Notes: generated from the sequence alone by a model not told the origin. Positions 30,438-43,800 are shown, counted from the first letter of the stretch. The stretch: 64,000 bases of DNA from Colius striatus (GCF_028858725.1 NC_084790.1:3416001-3480000), one strand, 5' to 3'. A program made the numbers and translations.

Positions 30438-33400
30438 AGAGTGGAGAACTCAGCTGTCTTGCCTGTATATTTGTCACTCAGCTATCACGACGATGCCAAT
30501 CACACTTGAAGCAAGCAGAGAGACGTGCAGTTTGAGATCAGGCTTCTGTACTCGTTTTCCAAGGCTGGTTGGCAGGGAGAGACTCATAGGACACCAGGAT
30601 GCTGCAGAGCACGATGTTCTTGAGAGGGGGCCTGGGGGCTCTTTGATGCCAAAGGGAAACACTCCAGGTATCGCCCACATCTGCTAGAAAAGGGAGTGTT
30701 TTTCTCCTTAAACCTGTGAAACAAGTCCCCTTGCATTTCAACTCAGGCAGTCAGACCTTGGCAAGCTCCAGCTCTCCTTGCAGGGTGAACTTGGTTCCTC
30801 TCTGCTGTCTGTCCTGAGTGGCTGGTGTGGTGTAGCTGCTGTCAGCTCATCGCCTCTCTGCTTTGCTTCTGATGGCCTGGCTGGGTCAGGACAGCCCAGG
30901 GACCTTGGTCACAGCATCTGTGGAAAGGGCAGGCTCAGGCCCTCTGTAATGTGCTGAGACAAAGGTGTTTTCAGGAGTCGGGCTCAGCAGAGCCATGAGC
31001 CCAGATGTGACCACGTCAGCTGCTGTTTCACAGCCTGTGCTGCCTGAGAGCTCTGGGTCTGCTGGGCAAAGCCTCAGGTCGCTGCTCAGGGTTAGCTGGT
31101 GACCTCAGCTCTATTCCTTGCCTCGAAGCTCCATGGATGGAGATGCAACTAAATGTACTTCAAAACCAGACGTGTTTTGTCCCTGCTTCTATGTCCTAAT
31201 TTGGAGACCAGGAGCTTGGGTTTCAGTCTTCATAATGAGCTGCAAAAGACAGGCAATTCCTTGCTTTCTTGGTGCCTCCTGCGTGGCTAAAAACCCCTCA
31301 CAAACCCACGAGCGTCTGCCAGCACTGGCTCTGCACCATGTGGAGCGGGGGCTGCTGGCAGATGAACACCACATCCAGCAAAAAAAGGATGGATTACACA
31401 TTCTAAAAATACACCCAAACCCCAGATATGAAGCACAGTGAAACTCCTACGCGATGAATGGGGTCAGAACCCTCAGGGAGTTGGTTAGCACTGCATATGG
31501 AGTGGGAATATTGCCCCCAGGGAGCTGAGAGTCTGTCACACTGCATCTGTTGGGCTGTGGATGGTTTATCCTGGAGCTTATCAGCTCCTTTTGGGTCTCC
31601 TGCGGCCTCAGCTCTCCCTGTGTAGGTGTTCCTGCCCGGCTTTGGGAGCCAGCTCTGAAATAGTGTGTGTTTTTGACAGGTTATTGGCATCTGGGTGTGC
31701 TGCCATCTGTGTAACCTGGCAGCCCTTATGTGGCTTTGACGTTGCATCAGTCTTGGATGGGGGGAGGTTTGAAGATAAAGGCAAATTGTTTATCTTGCGC
31801 TAGGTAGAAGGAATAATCTGCCTTGCTGTATTTCGGTGTCTCTCTGGTGTTTCTGAAGCATCTGTCCCTTTGTGTGTGGCACATCAGCTGGAGAACTGGC
31901 TTAAGTTTCCATCAAAATGTGAATTTGCTCAAAACCCCCATCATGAACAAGCAGATGGCTCTTCTCTTTTCCTGATCACATTTTCCTTCTCTCCCAGAAA
32001 AGGAATCATGTCTAGCAGCCTCATGGCTATGTACCCAGACAGCAGAGAAGCAATCAGCCATTTACCCAGCATCTTGCTGCTGGAGACATTTCAAAGCCCT
32101 TACCACAGCAAAGGGACTGTTTATTCGATGCCAAACACTCCAACAGAGTCATTGGTACACTCTGCCTTATGTCTGCTCACATGCAGGCTGGTCCCACAGC
32201 TGAGCCAGGGTGCCCAGGATGCCCCAGAGAGTGCATTTATCAATGTTGCTGCAGATTCAGGGTGTCCTGGTTTGTGTCCTTCCCACTGGACCCCCAGAGC
32301 CTTCGGTAAAAAGAGGGGAGTGTGTGTCAGGCACCAGAGATAACCCCACTGCTGGTGATGAGCTGAATGCTATTGGGGAAATGTTAACATCAGTTTTTCA
32401 TCCTTCAGAGCAGACACCTGCAGTCTCGAGTGGCTTCAGCTGGGCACTCAGTGCAGGGCTGAGCCCCTTGCACCCTCCTCACCTTTGTCCATCTTTGTGT
32501 GCTCGTTCCCGACCTGCTCCTGCCTCTCTGCCTGCCCGAGGAGGTTCCTCCTGCCAGGGAGGCGTTTGTCCCGGGCTCCCCACGAGGTGGCAATGCTGAT
32601 CTCCTTTGCAAGAGCATCTCTCGGCAGGTAGCACCGAGTTGCTGCAGTTTCTCCCATGTCCAGCACCTGGCAAATAACCATCTCCCTCTGTCCTCTCCAG
32701 GCTGACTGCTGGCTCTGTGCACAGGACAGTGCCCATGCGTGGGGCCATGGCAGTGTCGAGCTGCCAGGTTGGTTTTAGGATCAGCAGGAGGAGCAGAGTG
32801 GGCCCAGAGCAGTCTTGTTATTGTTCCTCAATCAAAGGCTGGGCTTTGCAGTCCTGCTTTGGGCTGGAGGTGGCTTCTGGAAACCATCTTGGCAGTGAGT
32901 GGTATGCAGAAGGCTTCTGCAGCAAGGGAATGCACTGATGGTGAGGTCAGGGGCTGCCCAGCATCAGTGCTCCTGCAAGACCCATGGATTCCAGGGCAAA
33001 ATGCTCCCACGTGCACCTGCATGTGTGTGGCACGACAGGCCCAGGGGAGATGCAGCCAGATCCCCTGTGTGCGGGGCTCTGGGTGCTCTTGGCTGGCTCC
33101 TGCAAGTCTCTTCAGTCCTTCAGACTGTTTATTTCTGAGGTGGGTAGCTTTGGTGCCCCTCTGGTACATGTGGGAAGTGTACCAGAAAGGAAGGAATCAT
33201 CCTGGCATCTTGCTTTACTGCTTCTTCCTCAGCTCAGAAATGCCCTCTGGGCTGGGACATTCCTAGAAACCAGCTTTTCTCCTCCAACACCCTTCCTGCA
33301 GCCTCTGAGTGACTGCACAGACTTGGATTAAGGATGAGCTGGGTTTCTGATGCACAGTATTTGGTGCCATTAATCAGCAAAGGCAGCAGTGCCAGATGTG

Positions 33401-33877
33401 AGCCCTGGTGATTAACCTGCTCCTGGAAAGAGCTGAGGCATGGCCAGGGGTGAGCCCAGCTACAGGGACAGAGCCAGTGCAGGGAATCCAAAACTGTTTT
33501 CTCAAGTACCACGTTCCCATTTCTTACACAGTTATTCCCAGGTGTCCCATTCACATCCCAAACCCTGGAAGGCTTTAGTTAGTGAGGAAGTGACCTGATC
33601 TCTGCCCAGCTGAGATTGGGGCCACAGCCTGCAGGAATGCCCCATGTGATACTCATCTGCCAGTGCACCTGGGATGGAGGCACAAGACATGCTGTAGTGC
33701 AGACATTCACGGGAGGGTTTCCAACACATCCTCCTCAATGCTGCAGCGTGTCCTCACACAGCTCCCTCCCCTGCAATGACCTTTCTAATGCACATCCCGA
33801 TTCCTGTCTAACCCAGTAATCTCCAGCCACTAATTTGGCTCCTGGTGTATTACCATCACTGCTTTCTGATGGTGTTC
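30438..33877. other. Intergenic, no gene recognised
   Basis: 3.4 kb of unique sequence without recognisable exon chains, repeats or RNA genes. The longest open frames are under 180 codons, overlap on opposite strands and lack family features. Confidence 0.55.
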
Positions 33878-33879
33878 TA

Positions 33880-34290
33880 CAGAATCACAGGATGGTGGAG
33901 GTTGTAAGGGCCCTCTAGAGCTCCTCCAGCCCAGCCCCCTGCTAAAGCAGGTTCCCCTCCATCAGGGGGCACAGGAACGTGTCCAGGTGGGTTTGGAAAC
34001 CTGAGAAGGAGCCTCCACACCCTCCCTGGGCAGCCTGGGCCAGGGCTCCCTCACCTCAGCACCAAAGGAGTTTCTCCTTGTGTTAAATGGAACTGTTTGT
34101 GTTCCAGACTCTGCTCGTTACCCCTTGTGCTGTCACTGGCCACCACACAACAAAGACTGGCGCCATCTTGACACCCATCCTTTAGGGATTTATCAGCATT
34201 GACAGGCTCCTCTCTCATCCTTCTCTTCTCCAGGCTGAACAGCCCCAGGGCCTCCTCACAGAGATGCTCCAGCCCCCTCAGCTGCTTGGC
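33880..34290 (-). mobile_element. CR1 LINE 3' end
   Basis: Minus-orientation CR1 beginning cagaatcacaggatggtgg and running to the aacagccccagggcc region. It carries a CTCF-like motif at 33959-33972, described under findings. Confidence 0.9.
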
Positions 34291-34807
34291 AGCCATGCTC
34301 TGACTCTCATCCTCCCTCCCACTGCTCAGCTGCCCTGTTCCCTGGCAGGGCCCTTCCTCCCCGCTGCTCAGACCCAGCACTGCCTGTGACTCCTCTCCTC
34401 TCCGCGAGGTGCCAGGAGAGCTCTAAGCACCGGGCTCAGCCCAGCCCAGCCCAGCCACGCTGCTGGGGCTGGGAGCCGGCACATCACAGCCCTGCTCAGC
34501 TTGTCCCTGCCTGCACTTATGCACAAGCACCGAGTGTGAGGCAGCATTCCCCAGCTGCGGGGAAAGTGGCCGACCTCAGACATCACTCTGCCTGCAGGGT
34601 GGGCGCTGGGGAGCCTGAGTGGGGTCGGGGATGCTGCCCGAGCTGCTCTGTCCCTCCAGATTTGGTCCCAGCCTCTGTGTGTGAGTGCAGAGGTAACTGG
34701 GGGTGTTGTCCAGGGAGGCTTGCCCAGGGGGTAGGGGCTCCCTTGGGTTCCCTGCAGAGAAGGGGAGCTGCACCCTCCACTGCAGCCCTGGGCAGTCAGG
34801 ATGAATC
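34291..34807. other. Intergenic, no gene recognised
   Basis: Unique sequence between two CR1 copies, with a short run of cccag repeats at about 34438-34456. No exon is supported. Confidence 0.55.
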
Positions 34808-35200
34808 AGAATGATCAGAATCACAGAATCATTTTGGTTGGAAAAGCACTTGAAGCTCCTGGAGTCCCAGTTTCGTTCTCACCCTGCCCAGCCCAGCACT
34901 AACCCCTGGCCCTCAGCACCTCAGCCCCATGGCTTTGGGGTCCCTCCAGGGCTGGGCACTCCCCCAGCTCCCTGGGCAGCCTGGCACAGGGCTGACACCC
35001 CTCTCAGGGAAACAGTTCTGCCTCAGCTCCAATCTCAACCTCTCCTGGCACAACTTGAGCCTGTTTCCTTCTGTCTTTATTAATTACTGGGGAGATGAGA
35101 CTAACTCTCACCTCACTCCAGCCTCCTGTTGGGGAGTTGCAGAGATTGATCATGTCTCCCCTCAGCCTCCTCTTCTCCAGGCTATGAGGCCTGTCCTGCA
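34808..35200 (-). mobile_element. CR1 LINE 3' end, different subfamily
   Basis: Minus orientation, beginning agaatcacagaatcattttg and containing ggaaacagttctgcctcagc. It is the reverse-orientation relative of the 23170, 29896 and 56680 copies. Confidence 0.88.
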
Positions 35201-36765
35201 CCCATGAGGATTCTTCCTGACTGAGGCTGAGGCCCCTGTGCACCTTGTCAGGGTCACTAGGCCTGACAGCCCCTCTCCTGGGGACTCGTCACCAGCCTGG
35301 AGTGAACCTGACACAGCATCAGCGATCTCAGGGGCTGGAAAGGTGGGAACAGCTCCCATGTCCTTCACCCTGTTTGCTGTGGTGCCCAGCTCTCAGCATG
35401 CTGGCAGTCTGTCCATCTCTCCAGCCTTGGGGACGGCAGGAGGTTTGCACCAAAGCAGATATTGTCTTAAGGCTGGGTTGTTCCTGAGCTGGGCAGACCC
35501 TGCCAGGGCTTCCTCACCCTCCCAGCGGCTCTGGGGGTGGCTGGTGAAGAGCAGAGCTGCTGCTCTGAGACATGGTGACCCCTGTGTGTTGACCACACTG
35601 TACCCAGCAACATCTCTGGGTATCCCATGGTTACTCCCCTCCTCTTAGTGACAGGGGGCATGTCCAAATGGTTTTCTACAGTGGAATGGCTCAGATCAGA
35701 CTGCAGTGGCAGAGACAAGGAGAGCCACAACAGGTTTTTGCAGTCTTTCCTTGAGGGAGGAGGGAGCGTGGTGCTGCTGGTCCCAGGCACGGCCCATGCT
35801 GGGCTGACTCAGAGCCTCGGCATCGGGCTGGGCTGGGGTTGGGAGGGGGGATTGTCCTTGCACAGCAGCTCTGTGTGTCAGCACCAGCACGGCCTGTTTA
35901 CACACGCCAGCAAACGTGCTCTTGCCAGGCACGTCCTGCTTTTCTGCAGTTTGGCACACCTGGGCCATGCTGTTGGGACACAGAGCTCTGGGATGTGCCC
36001 TGGGAAGGAAGGGACAGAGGTGATGGTGGGCTCAGCTCCCACCCTCACTGCAGTGGGGCTGGTCAGCACGGCAGAGGAGCAGCCTGGGACACAGGGGTCC
36101 GGCCCTGGGTGTGACTCAGCACCCGCTGCAGCTGCCCTGTGCATTCAGCTGGCAGGGGGAAACGTGGCAGCCCTGCCTTACAGCCCCCCTGCTCTGGTCT
36201 TCCCACTCTGTTGAGCCAGGAAGCTTCACCCAAGCCCCGAGGGACCTCCTTGCTCCACGCCAAGGAGAGAATTTGGCCCATGGAGTGGCTCTGGGAAGGG
36301 CCTTTGCTTAAGTCTTGTGAGCCAAGCACGTCCTTGCTGAGCTGGGCTCCTGCCATCTGGGACCTCACTCACCGCTGCCACCAGCACCAGCACTGGGCAT
36401 GTCTCTGGACACAAAATAGCCCAGGTGGGGCCTGTTCTGGAACCTGGGCATGGGGATACCCTGAATGTACTGGTAAGAGCAGTGAGACCTTCCATTGGCC
36501 CCATGCTGCCAGTGCTGCCTTGCACAACAGGGATCAAAGCTGAGTGCAGCATGGCAAGGGCAGAGGGGAAGGGCCTTGCTGTCCAGCTCTCCCCCTGTGT
36601 CTGTGGGGCTCCAGGGCCCCTTCCCTCCTCCCAGCATTGTTACCTGCTTTGCCCTGCCCCGTGCATCAGCCCAGGCTGGAGGGGTTACCCCCTCCTGCTT
36701 CTGCCAAGAGACGAACCGGCCCTGCTGAGCTACCAACCTGGCTTGTAAACAGCTCAGGCAGCAAC
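35201..36765. other. Intergenic, no gene recognised
   Basis: Unique sequence. Several open frames of 100-195 codons overlap on both strands without recognisable domains, so none is called. Confidence 0.55.
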
Positions 36766-37568
36766 AGAGTTGGGCAAAGAACCTCATGAGGTTCAACAAG
36801 GACAAATGCAGAGTCCTGCACCTGGAGAGGAATAAACCCCTGCACCAGGACAGGCTGGGAGTGACCTGCTGGAGAGCAGCTCCAGGAGACAGACCTGGCA
36901 CTGCTGGGTGATAATAAACTGACCATGAGCCAGCACCGTGCCCTCGTGGGCAAGAAGCCAATGGCAGCCTGGGGGCCATCAAGAAGAGTGTGGGCAGCAG
37001 GTGGAGGGAGGTTCTGCTCCCTCTCTGCTCTGCCATATCTGCTGAGGCCTCATCTGGAGTCCTGTGTCCAGTTCTGGGCTCCCCAGCTCCAGAGGGACAG
37101 GGAAGTGCTGGGGAGAGGCCAGCACAGGGCCACCAAGATGATCAGGGGACTGGAGCATCTCCCTGATGAGGAAAGGCTGTGGGACCTGGGGCTGTTTAGT
37201 CTGGAGGAGACTGAGGGGGGGATCTTGTTAATATTTATAAGGATATAAATAGTGGGTGTCAGGAGGCTGGGGCAGCACTTTTTTTCTGTTGTATCTATCA
37301 ACAGGACAAGGGGTGATGGGCTGAAGTTGGAACACAAAAAGTTCGACTTAAACATAAGGAAAAACTCTTTCAGTGTTTCAGTGAGGGAGCCCTGGCCCAG
37401 GCTGCCCAGGGTGGATGTGTGGGTTCCTTCTCAGGAGGTTTCCAAACCCACCTGGACACGTTCCTGTGTGACTTGGTCTAGATGGGACCTGCTTAGCAGG
37501 GGGGTTGGACTGGATGAGCTCTGCAGGGCCCTTGCAGCCCCACCATTCTATGATTCTATGGTTCTATG
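36766..37568 (+). mobile_element. CR1 LINE 3' end, well preserved
   Basis: Plus-orientation CR1 of about 800 bp. It contains the decayed ORF2 C-terminus (cctcatgaggttcaacaagg) and a complete 3' UTR with the typical terminal octamer repeats (attctatgattctatggttc). Confidence 0.95.
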
Positions 37569-39002
37569 AATATGAGAAATGGGGAGCACAAAGCAGACCC
37601 TGGCTCTCCCCTCTCTGCTGACTTGAGCAGATAGATTGGGCAGGTCAGGCCAGACGCCTTGGTCAGCATCTGCCTTGCTCCAGTTTGTGTTTCACTTACA
37701 AGGCAAAACCTGTGAGGCGTGTGAGCACATCCCCACGCAACTCCAGCCTCAGCTCTGCCCCTTCCCAGCCCCACGGCCAGGCACGCTCATCTCTGCCTAC
37801 ACACAACCCCCGAGGGCCAAACACTGGCTGCCGGCCAGGCCTCCTTTCCACAGGGCTGGCACAGCCCAGCCCTGGCCGCCCTGTCCCGGCACGATGCCCA
37901 GTGCTGCAGAGATTTGCCTCTTACAAAACACTTGGCTGCAGCACCCACCTTCCCAGCAGCACCCACTTTCCCAGCCAGGATGGAAGCTGACAGCAGGGAG
38001 GGTTGGCCATGCTCTGGGGTCCGGGTGCCCTGGCCTCCCAAAGCCCAGACCTGAATGGCACCGGGGATGGGAGAGCTTTGTGGGCACAGCCAGGCTGCAG
38101 AGAGCACAGGCTGCAGTGGCAGAGGGGCACTTGTGGGGATCCCAGGCCCAGGGGTGCCTGAGCCACTTCAGAGCATAATGGCTGTGAAGTCCAGAACCAC
38201 ACACTGCCGTGGCCTGCAGCTTCCTGGCCCTCCCTTGCCTGCCTGTGCTGCCCAGGGCTCTCCTGGCACCCCGAGGGTGCAGGAGCAGCGTTTAGCTTGT
38301 CCTGTGGTGCCAAGCAGTGCAGAGAGACTCAGGCCTGCCATCTTGGCAGCCAGCATGTGTTGGCCTGGCAGGGGGGACTGGAAAGCCTTGGCAAGCTGTG
38401 CCTTGGGGGTCTAGCTAGAAAACAGCTCAACCACAGACCCTTCTCCTGGCTGTGTCAGGGAGCCAAGCACCCATCTGCCTGCAGACTTGCTGGGACTCAC
38501 CCAGCAGCAGCACCGCAGAGATGACACCAGGGATGTGCCCTCCCTAATGGATCTTAAATCCACCCAGTTCCTCCTGCTAAGGAGGGGAGGGGTGTTTGCT
38601 GCAGCCCCTGAGGACCAGCATTGCTGTCACAGGGCAGCTGAGCCTCCATGTGCTTGAGCTTCCTGACAGACACTGTACTCACCCCGTGGCATGGGGCTTC
38701 CCTGGAAAACCAGGTCAAGATAGAGCCATTGCCTCTCTGCAAGTGGCTCTGCTGCAGATTTTGCTGTGCCTATGCCACAGGCTCAGCCTTGTGCTAACCG
38801 GGAGGCAGCCAGGCTGGTGTTGGGCAGGAAGGGCTGACAGACTGAGCAGGTTTTTGGGGTGCAGGGAAGCCCAGGGTCCATGAGCTGGGGCTGATGTTGG
38901 TCCTGAGGCCATGGCAGGTTCTTACCAGACTGGAGCTGCATTTGGGTTGGGTGAAACCCCATGGAGCTGAGGTTGAAGGTGGAGAAACTGCCCTGCTCCT
39001 CT
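37569..39002. other. Intergenic, no gene recognised
   Basis: Unique sequence without supported exons or identifiable repeats. Confidence 0.55.
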
Positions 39003-39385
39003 GTAGAATCCCAGCATAGTGGGGGTTGGAAGGGACCTCCAGACCTCATCCAGTCCAACCCCCTGCTAAAGCAGGTTCCCCTCGATCAGAGAGCACAGGA
39101 ACGTGTCCAGGTGGGTTTGGAAACCTCCTGAGAAGGAGCCTCCACACCCTCCCTGGGCAGCCTGGGCCAGGGCTCCCTCACCCTTCACAGTAAACAAGTT
39201 TTTCCTTATGTTTAAGTGGAACTTGTTGTGTTTCAGCTTGTGTCCATTAACCCTAGTCCTGTCACTGAAGACAACAGAAAAAAAGTGTAACCTCATCCTC
39301 TTGACCCTTTAAGTACTTTTGTTAATGAGGTTCACCTTTAGTCTTCACTTTTCTAGGCTAAACAGCCCCAGGTCCTGCAGCCTTT
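39003..39385 (-). mobile_element. CR1 LINE 3' end (left arm of an inverted pair)
   Basis: Minus-orientation CR1 from tagaatcccagcatagtggg to aacagccccaggtcctgcag. It is followed within 60 bases by a plus-orientation copy. Confidence 0.9.
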
Positions 39386-39444
39386 CCATCCCCTATCACA
39401 TTCCTGTGCCAGGACAGACTCTCTCTGAATTTGTCTTTGCCTTT

Positions 39445-39730
39445 GCTCAGACAAGGGGTGATGGGATGAAGCTTGAACACGAAAAGTTCCATTTCAATGT
39501 AAGAAAAAACGTATTTCCCTGCAGAGGTGAGGGAGCCCTGGCCCAGGCTGCCCAGGGAGGGTGTGGAGGCTCCTTCTTGGGAGGTTTTCAAACCCACCTG
39601 GACACGTTCCTGTGTGACCTGATCTAGGTGGGACCTGCTTCTGCAGGGGAGTTGGACTGGATGAGCTCTAAAGGTCCCTTCCAACTCCGTCCATTCAGTG
39701 ATTCTGTGATTCTATTACATGGTTCTATGA
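39445..39730 (+). mobile_element. CR1 LINE 3' end (right arm of an inverted pair)
   Basis: Plus-orientation CR1 3' UTR (acaaggggtgatgggatgaa onward) ending with the octamer-type repeats gattctgtgattctattac. Confidence 0.9.
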
Positions 39731-40369
39731 CTCCTTAACCAGGCACACGAATAAATACCCCACTCAGCCTTCCCAGCTTGGGGGTTCTTTCTGAGCCCAT
39801 CAGCCTCGCTGGAAGCAAACAGTCTGGAGGGGCTGCCGGAGCCCCCCGTGCTGCCGGGCCGTGGGTGGGTGGCAGGCGTGTCGTCCCGGCGTGGTTCCAG
39901 CTGCCGTGGCAGCACTGCGTGCCCTGGGCTGTGGCTGGCGAGGCTGGGGCCTGCCCAGGCGTTCCTGCCTCCCGCCTCAGCCGGGTGTTGCCGCCCCAGG
40001 GAGACGCCGCTGCTGCTGCTTTGCTGCCTAATAAGGAAACCACCCGCTCCCTCCTGCTTGCAAAACACCTTGGACTTGGTGCTGTGCTGACGTCGCCTGT
40101 TCCCAGCAGCTCCCTGGAGGTGGTTAAGGCCAAAATGGCCCCTGTTTACCCCTATCAGGATGCAGCCCCAGGACCCTGCAAGGACGATGCTCCAGCCCCC
40201 AGCAGCATTAGTCATGGGGGTCCAAGCAAGGGACACAGGGAGGGGATGCAGGCCCACACATGGAGTCCCTGGAGCCCTAGCCATGCTGCAGGACACAAAG
40301 GGCTTGCTGCCTGCATCTGTGCCACATGCCATGCTGGCCTGGCTGCTAAGAACCATCACCCTGGTCCTG
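39731..40369. other. Intergenic, no gene recognised
   Basis: GC-rich unique sequence with overlapping open frames of 214 and 269 codons on opposite strands. The plus frame runs into the LTR at 40375. No domain or splice-consistent structure supports either. Confidence 0.55.
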
Positions 40370-40374
40370 CCAAT

Positions 40375-40899
40375 TGTGGTGGTTTAGCCCTGGTTGAGTG
40401 CAAAGTGCCCACCAAGTCCTTCCTGGACACTCCTAACCTGGACAGGGGAGAGAGGAATACAACAAAAGGCATGAAAGTCGAGACAAGGACAGGGAGATCA
40501 CTCAGCAAAACATGGGCAATCCAGACTCGACTTGGGGAGCACTGGTTTGGTTTGTTAACAACCAACCAAAACAGAGTAGGGAAATGAGAAGTAATACGAA
40601 AAACATCTTAAAACACCTCTCCCCACCTCTCCCTTCTTCCTGAGTTTCTGTCTCCTTGTCCCCAGCAGCACAGGGAGAATGAGGACTGTGGTCAGTTCAT
40701 CATGTTGCTGCTTCCTCTCGGGAGCAGGCCTCCTCACACTTCCCACTGCTACACAGGAGATGATCCTCCATGGGCTACCATTCCTCATGAACTGCCCAAG
40801 CCCCTTGTTGCATTTCTCTCTCCCCTGTCCAGTTTAGGAGAAGGAGTGACAGAATGACCTGGAGAACACCTGACACCCAGACAAGGTGAAACCACCACA
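40375..40899 (+). mobile_element. Solo LTR, avian ERVL-type family, full length
   Basis: A 525-bp element starting TGTGGTGGTTTAGCC and ending AAACCACCACA, flanked by a 5-bp target-site duplication CCAAT (40370-40374 and 40900-40904). It belongs to the same family as 7443-7756 but is longer. No internal retroviral region is present, so it is the remnant of recombination between two LTRs. It looks whole as a solo LTR; sequence decay suggests an old insertion. Confidence 0.9.
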
Positions 40900-40904
40900 C
40901 CAAT

Positions 40905-43119
40905 GAGCGACTGTCTGGTGCTGGGCACGGAGCCTTGCTGCAGTAACACTCACTCCTGCAACAGCTTTTGCTGGTGCTCAGCGGGGCTGCTGCAGCATGC
41001 ACCAGTACAGGGCCAGCAGCAGGACAGCAGTCCTGGCATCCCAGCGACTCCACGATGGGCTCAACATCGAGTCACCAGCACAGGGTGTGGGAGGTGATGG
41101 CTGGAAGAGGATGAAGCAGGTGGCATTGGCAAGGGCTGTGCAGTGAAGCTAGCTCAGGGGTCCGGCTGCCTGCTGTCTCCATGTTTAGGGGGCACAGGGA
41201 AAGGCACAACGAACAGGAGGGATTCAAGTCATTCCTTACTGGTTGTAGCAGCTGGGAGGGACAGGATGTGCCTGAAAGGGCTCAGTGGATCCAGCCCTGT
41301 CTGTAATTTGGGGAATGCTGGCAGTGGGCAGACAGAAGTGCCCTGAGCAGATATGGCCCCAGCAAGTTCCATGAGTCTCTGGGTCAAAGCCTCAGGCAGT
41401 CACCAGGGAGCCATTCCCAACCCAGGTGAAGGGCCCATGAGGCTCCAGTCTCTTAGGGACACCAGTGCAAACTCTCCCAGCTTCCAGTCACCATGACCCA
41501 CAGGCTCTGACCCCCTGGGAAGTGTAGTTGGACTCCAGCCCTGTCAGACACTGAGCTCCACTGCACCTTGCACAGAGAACAAAGGCATCAGCCCTCCCTG
41601 GAGCAGCAGGACAGGGGACAGGGCTGTCTGCAGCACCCCAGGACAACCCTGATACAGGGCTGATAGAAGCCCCCTGGTCCCCTGAGCCTGCTGGGCTCTC
41701 TGGGCAGGGCTGTGACTGAGCTGCGCAAGCAGAAAGTTATTTCTCAGGAACTGGCTGATGGTGAAAGTTGTTTCCCAGGTGTGGCCCGAGAAGAATGTAA
41801 ATCCTCTGAAGTCCTCAGCTTCCCTGTAATTACTGTCAGACAAGTTTCAGCTTGGAGCCGGACCGCCCCAGCCGCAGGCGTGGGAGCGAGGGGATGAGGC
41901 AGCCAGCCTGTCCCTGCAGCACACGTCCCCTCCTGCCCCAGGAACGCGCCCGCTGACTCACGGGGGCTGCAGAGGCGGCTGGGTGGCGTGGAAGGGAGCA
42001 CCCACAATCTGCTGGGTGGCTGCACCTCAGGGGGTTCATGCAGGTGTGAGGCCCCCCTGTCCTGGATGTCCCATGGGGTGACAGGACACCTGCACGCTGC
42101 CCTCACTGAGGGGACGGAGTCTTCTCCATGCTGGACCGGGCAGAGTCCTGGTGCTGGGGGCTCAGTAGACCCAGGAGAAAGCTGTCTTGCAGGCTCTGTG
42201 AGATGAGTCTGGCCATGCAGGACACAGGCTGGGCTGCACCCTGGCCTGGTCCTTGTCCCAAGCATCCCTCACCTTGACCAGCTCTGCAGACACCGTCCCC
42301 AGGATGTTGCAACTGGGCCAGCAAAAGTATATCTGGCAGCTGTGAGCCAGCAGATGCTGAAGGGCTTCGGCTTGTGGGGCTACCAAAAAAAAAGGGGGCA
42401 TTGCATGGGGCTGACAGTGTCTGGCACTTCTTAGGGGAGGCCTGTGCAGCCGGAGCAGCGTGCAGAGGCTACGCTGCCTCAAGACCCTGGCATGGCAGCT
42501 TGTGGCCAGGGGCTCAGTCTGGGCACATTGAAGGCATTCCCAGAGGGGGAATCACTTGAGAAGGAGCCCTGCACTGTTCCTGCATGCTCATGTTGCCCAC
42601 CGAAAAGCCATCAGCTGCACCAAGTACTGGAGGGACGCTTCCCCAACAGCCTCTGGGCGGTGAGCAGCGAGTGGTGCCATCTGCGGCAACGAGTCAGAAC
42701 TGCTCCCAGACGCACTCACACACACGTGTGCACATCCTGACACACTCTGTCACGCTCGTCTCCTCCCCTCTCACCCACAGAAGGCAAGAGCCCAGCTCTG
42801 CCTGGCAGGACGCAGGTGCCGGCTCAGCGCCAGACCCAGCAACGCGGCGGCTGGAACTGAGGGCCTGGCACTGCCCTCCTGGCTGTGGGGCTGCTGGGGT
42901 GCAGAGCAAGGGCAGGACCTCAGAGCCTGGCCAGGACCAGCACTGAGAGGTAAATCTGACCCCGCTGCCACGCATGAAGCCTCACCAGTGCGGCAGCCTG
43001 TGTCATGCTTCTCTGCCGGTGCCCCACAATCCCCGTGCTGCAGGAGCCCTTTGCGGGGAGTAACACTGTCAGGATGTGGGCAGGGGATGGCTGGCTGCAC
43101 CACAGCAGCACCCTGCCAG
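40905..43119. other. Intergenic, no gene recognised
   Basis: Unique sequence; frames overlap on both strands without recognisable features. Confidence 0.55.
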
Positions 43120-43286
43120 ACCTCTGCAACCCCCTTTCCCACACCAGCACCCCTGCCTACATAGCCCATCGCACTCCAGCACCTTCCTGAACAACACAAC
43201 ACACCTTGGCACCCCGCTGGACACCCCAATGCATCCTTCTGCACAACGCAGCACTTCTCTGAACACCCTAAAACACTCCAGCACCT
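43120..43286. repeat. Degenerate left flank of the 30-bp minisatellite
   Basis: Cactccagcacctt / cctgaacaacac / gcatccttctgcacaac phrases resemble decayed units of the array that begins at about 43815. The CR1 at 43287 separates the two parts. Confidence 0.65.
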
Positions 43287-43800
43287 CTCAGGATTCTCAG
43301 AAAGGGCTGGTAGGGACTGTAAATATTCATCCAGTGCAACCCCCCTGCCAGAGCAGCACCACCTAGAGTAGGGCACACAGGAACTCATCTAGCTGGGTTT
43401 GATTGTCTCCAGAGAAGGAGACTCCACAGCCCATCTGGGCAGCCCCTGCCAGGGCTCCTTCACCTCAACAGGGAAGAAATTCTTCCTGTGTTTCTTTGGA
43501 ACCTTTTCTGTTGCAGCTTGTACCCGTTGCCCCTTGTGATTGGCCATCACTGAAGACAGCCTGGCTCCAGCCTCCTGACACTCACCCTTGATGGATTTGT
43601 AAACATGAATGAGATCACCATCTCCTTCAGTCTCCAGAGCCCCAGCTCCCTCATCCTTTCATCACAAGGGAGATGCTCCACTCCATCATCTCTGTGTCCC
43701 TGTGCTGAACTCTCTCCAGCAGCTCCCTGTCCTTCTGGAAATGAGGGGCCCAGAACTGGACACAATATTCCAGATGTGGTCAATATTCCAGATGCTCTCT
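43287..43800 (-). mobile_element. CR1 LINE 3' end inside the 30-bp minisatellite
   Basis: Minus-orientation CR1 (attcatccagtgcaacccc, agaaggagactccacagccc, ccttctggaaatgaggggcc). Minisatellite-like units lie on both sides, so it probably inserted into an existing array. Confidence 0.9.

Noticed and set aside
39778-40587. 269-codon plus-strand frame
   Set aside because: It runs from unique sequence into the solo LTR at 40375 and has no domain or splice support.
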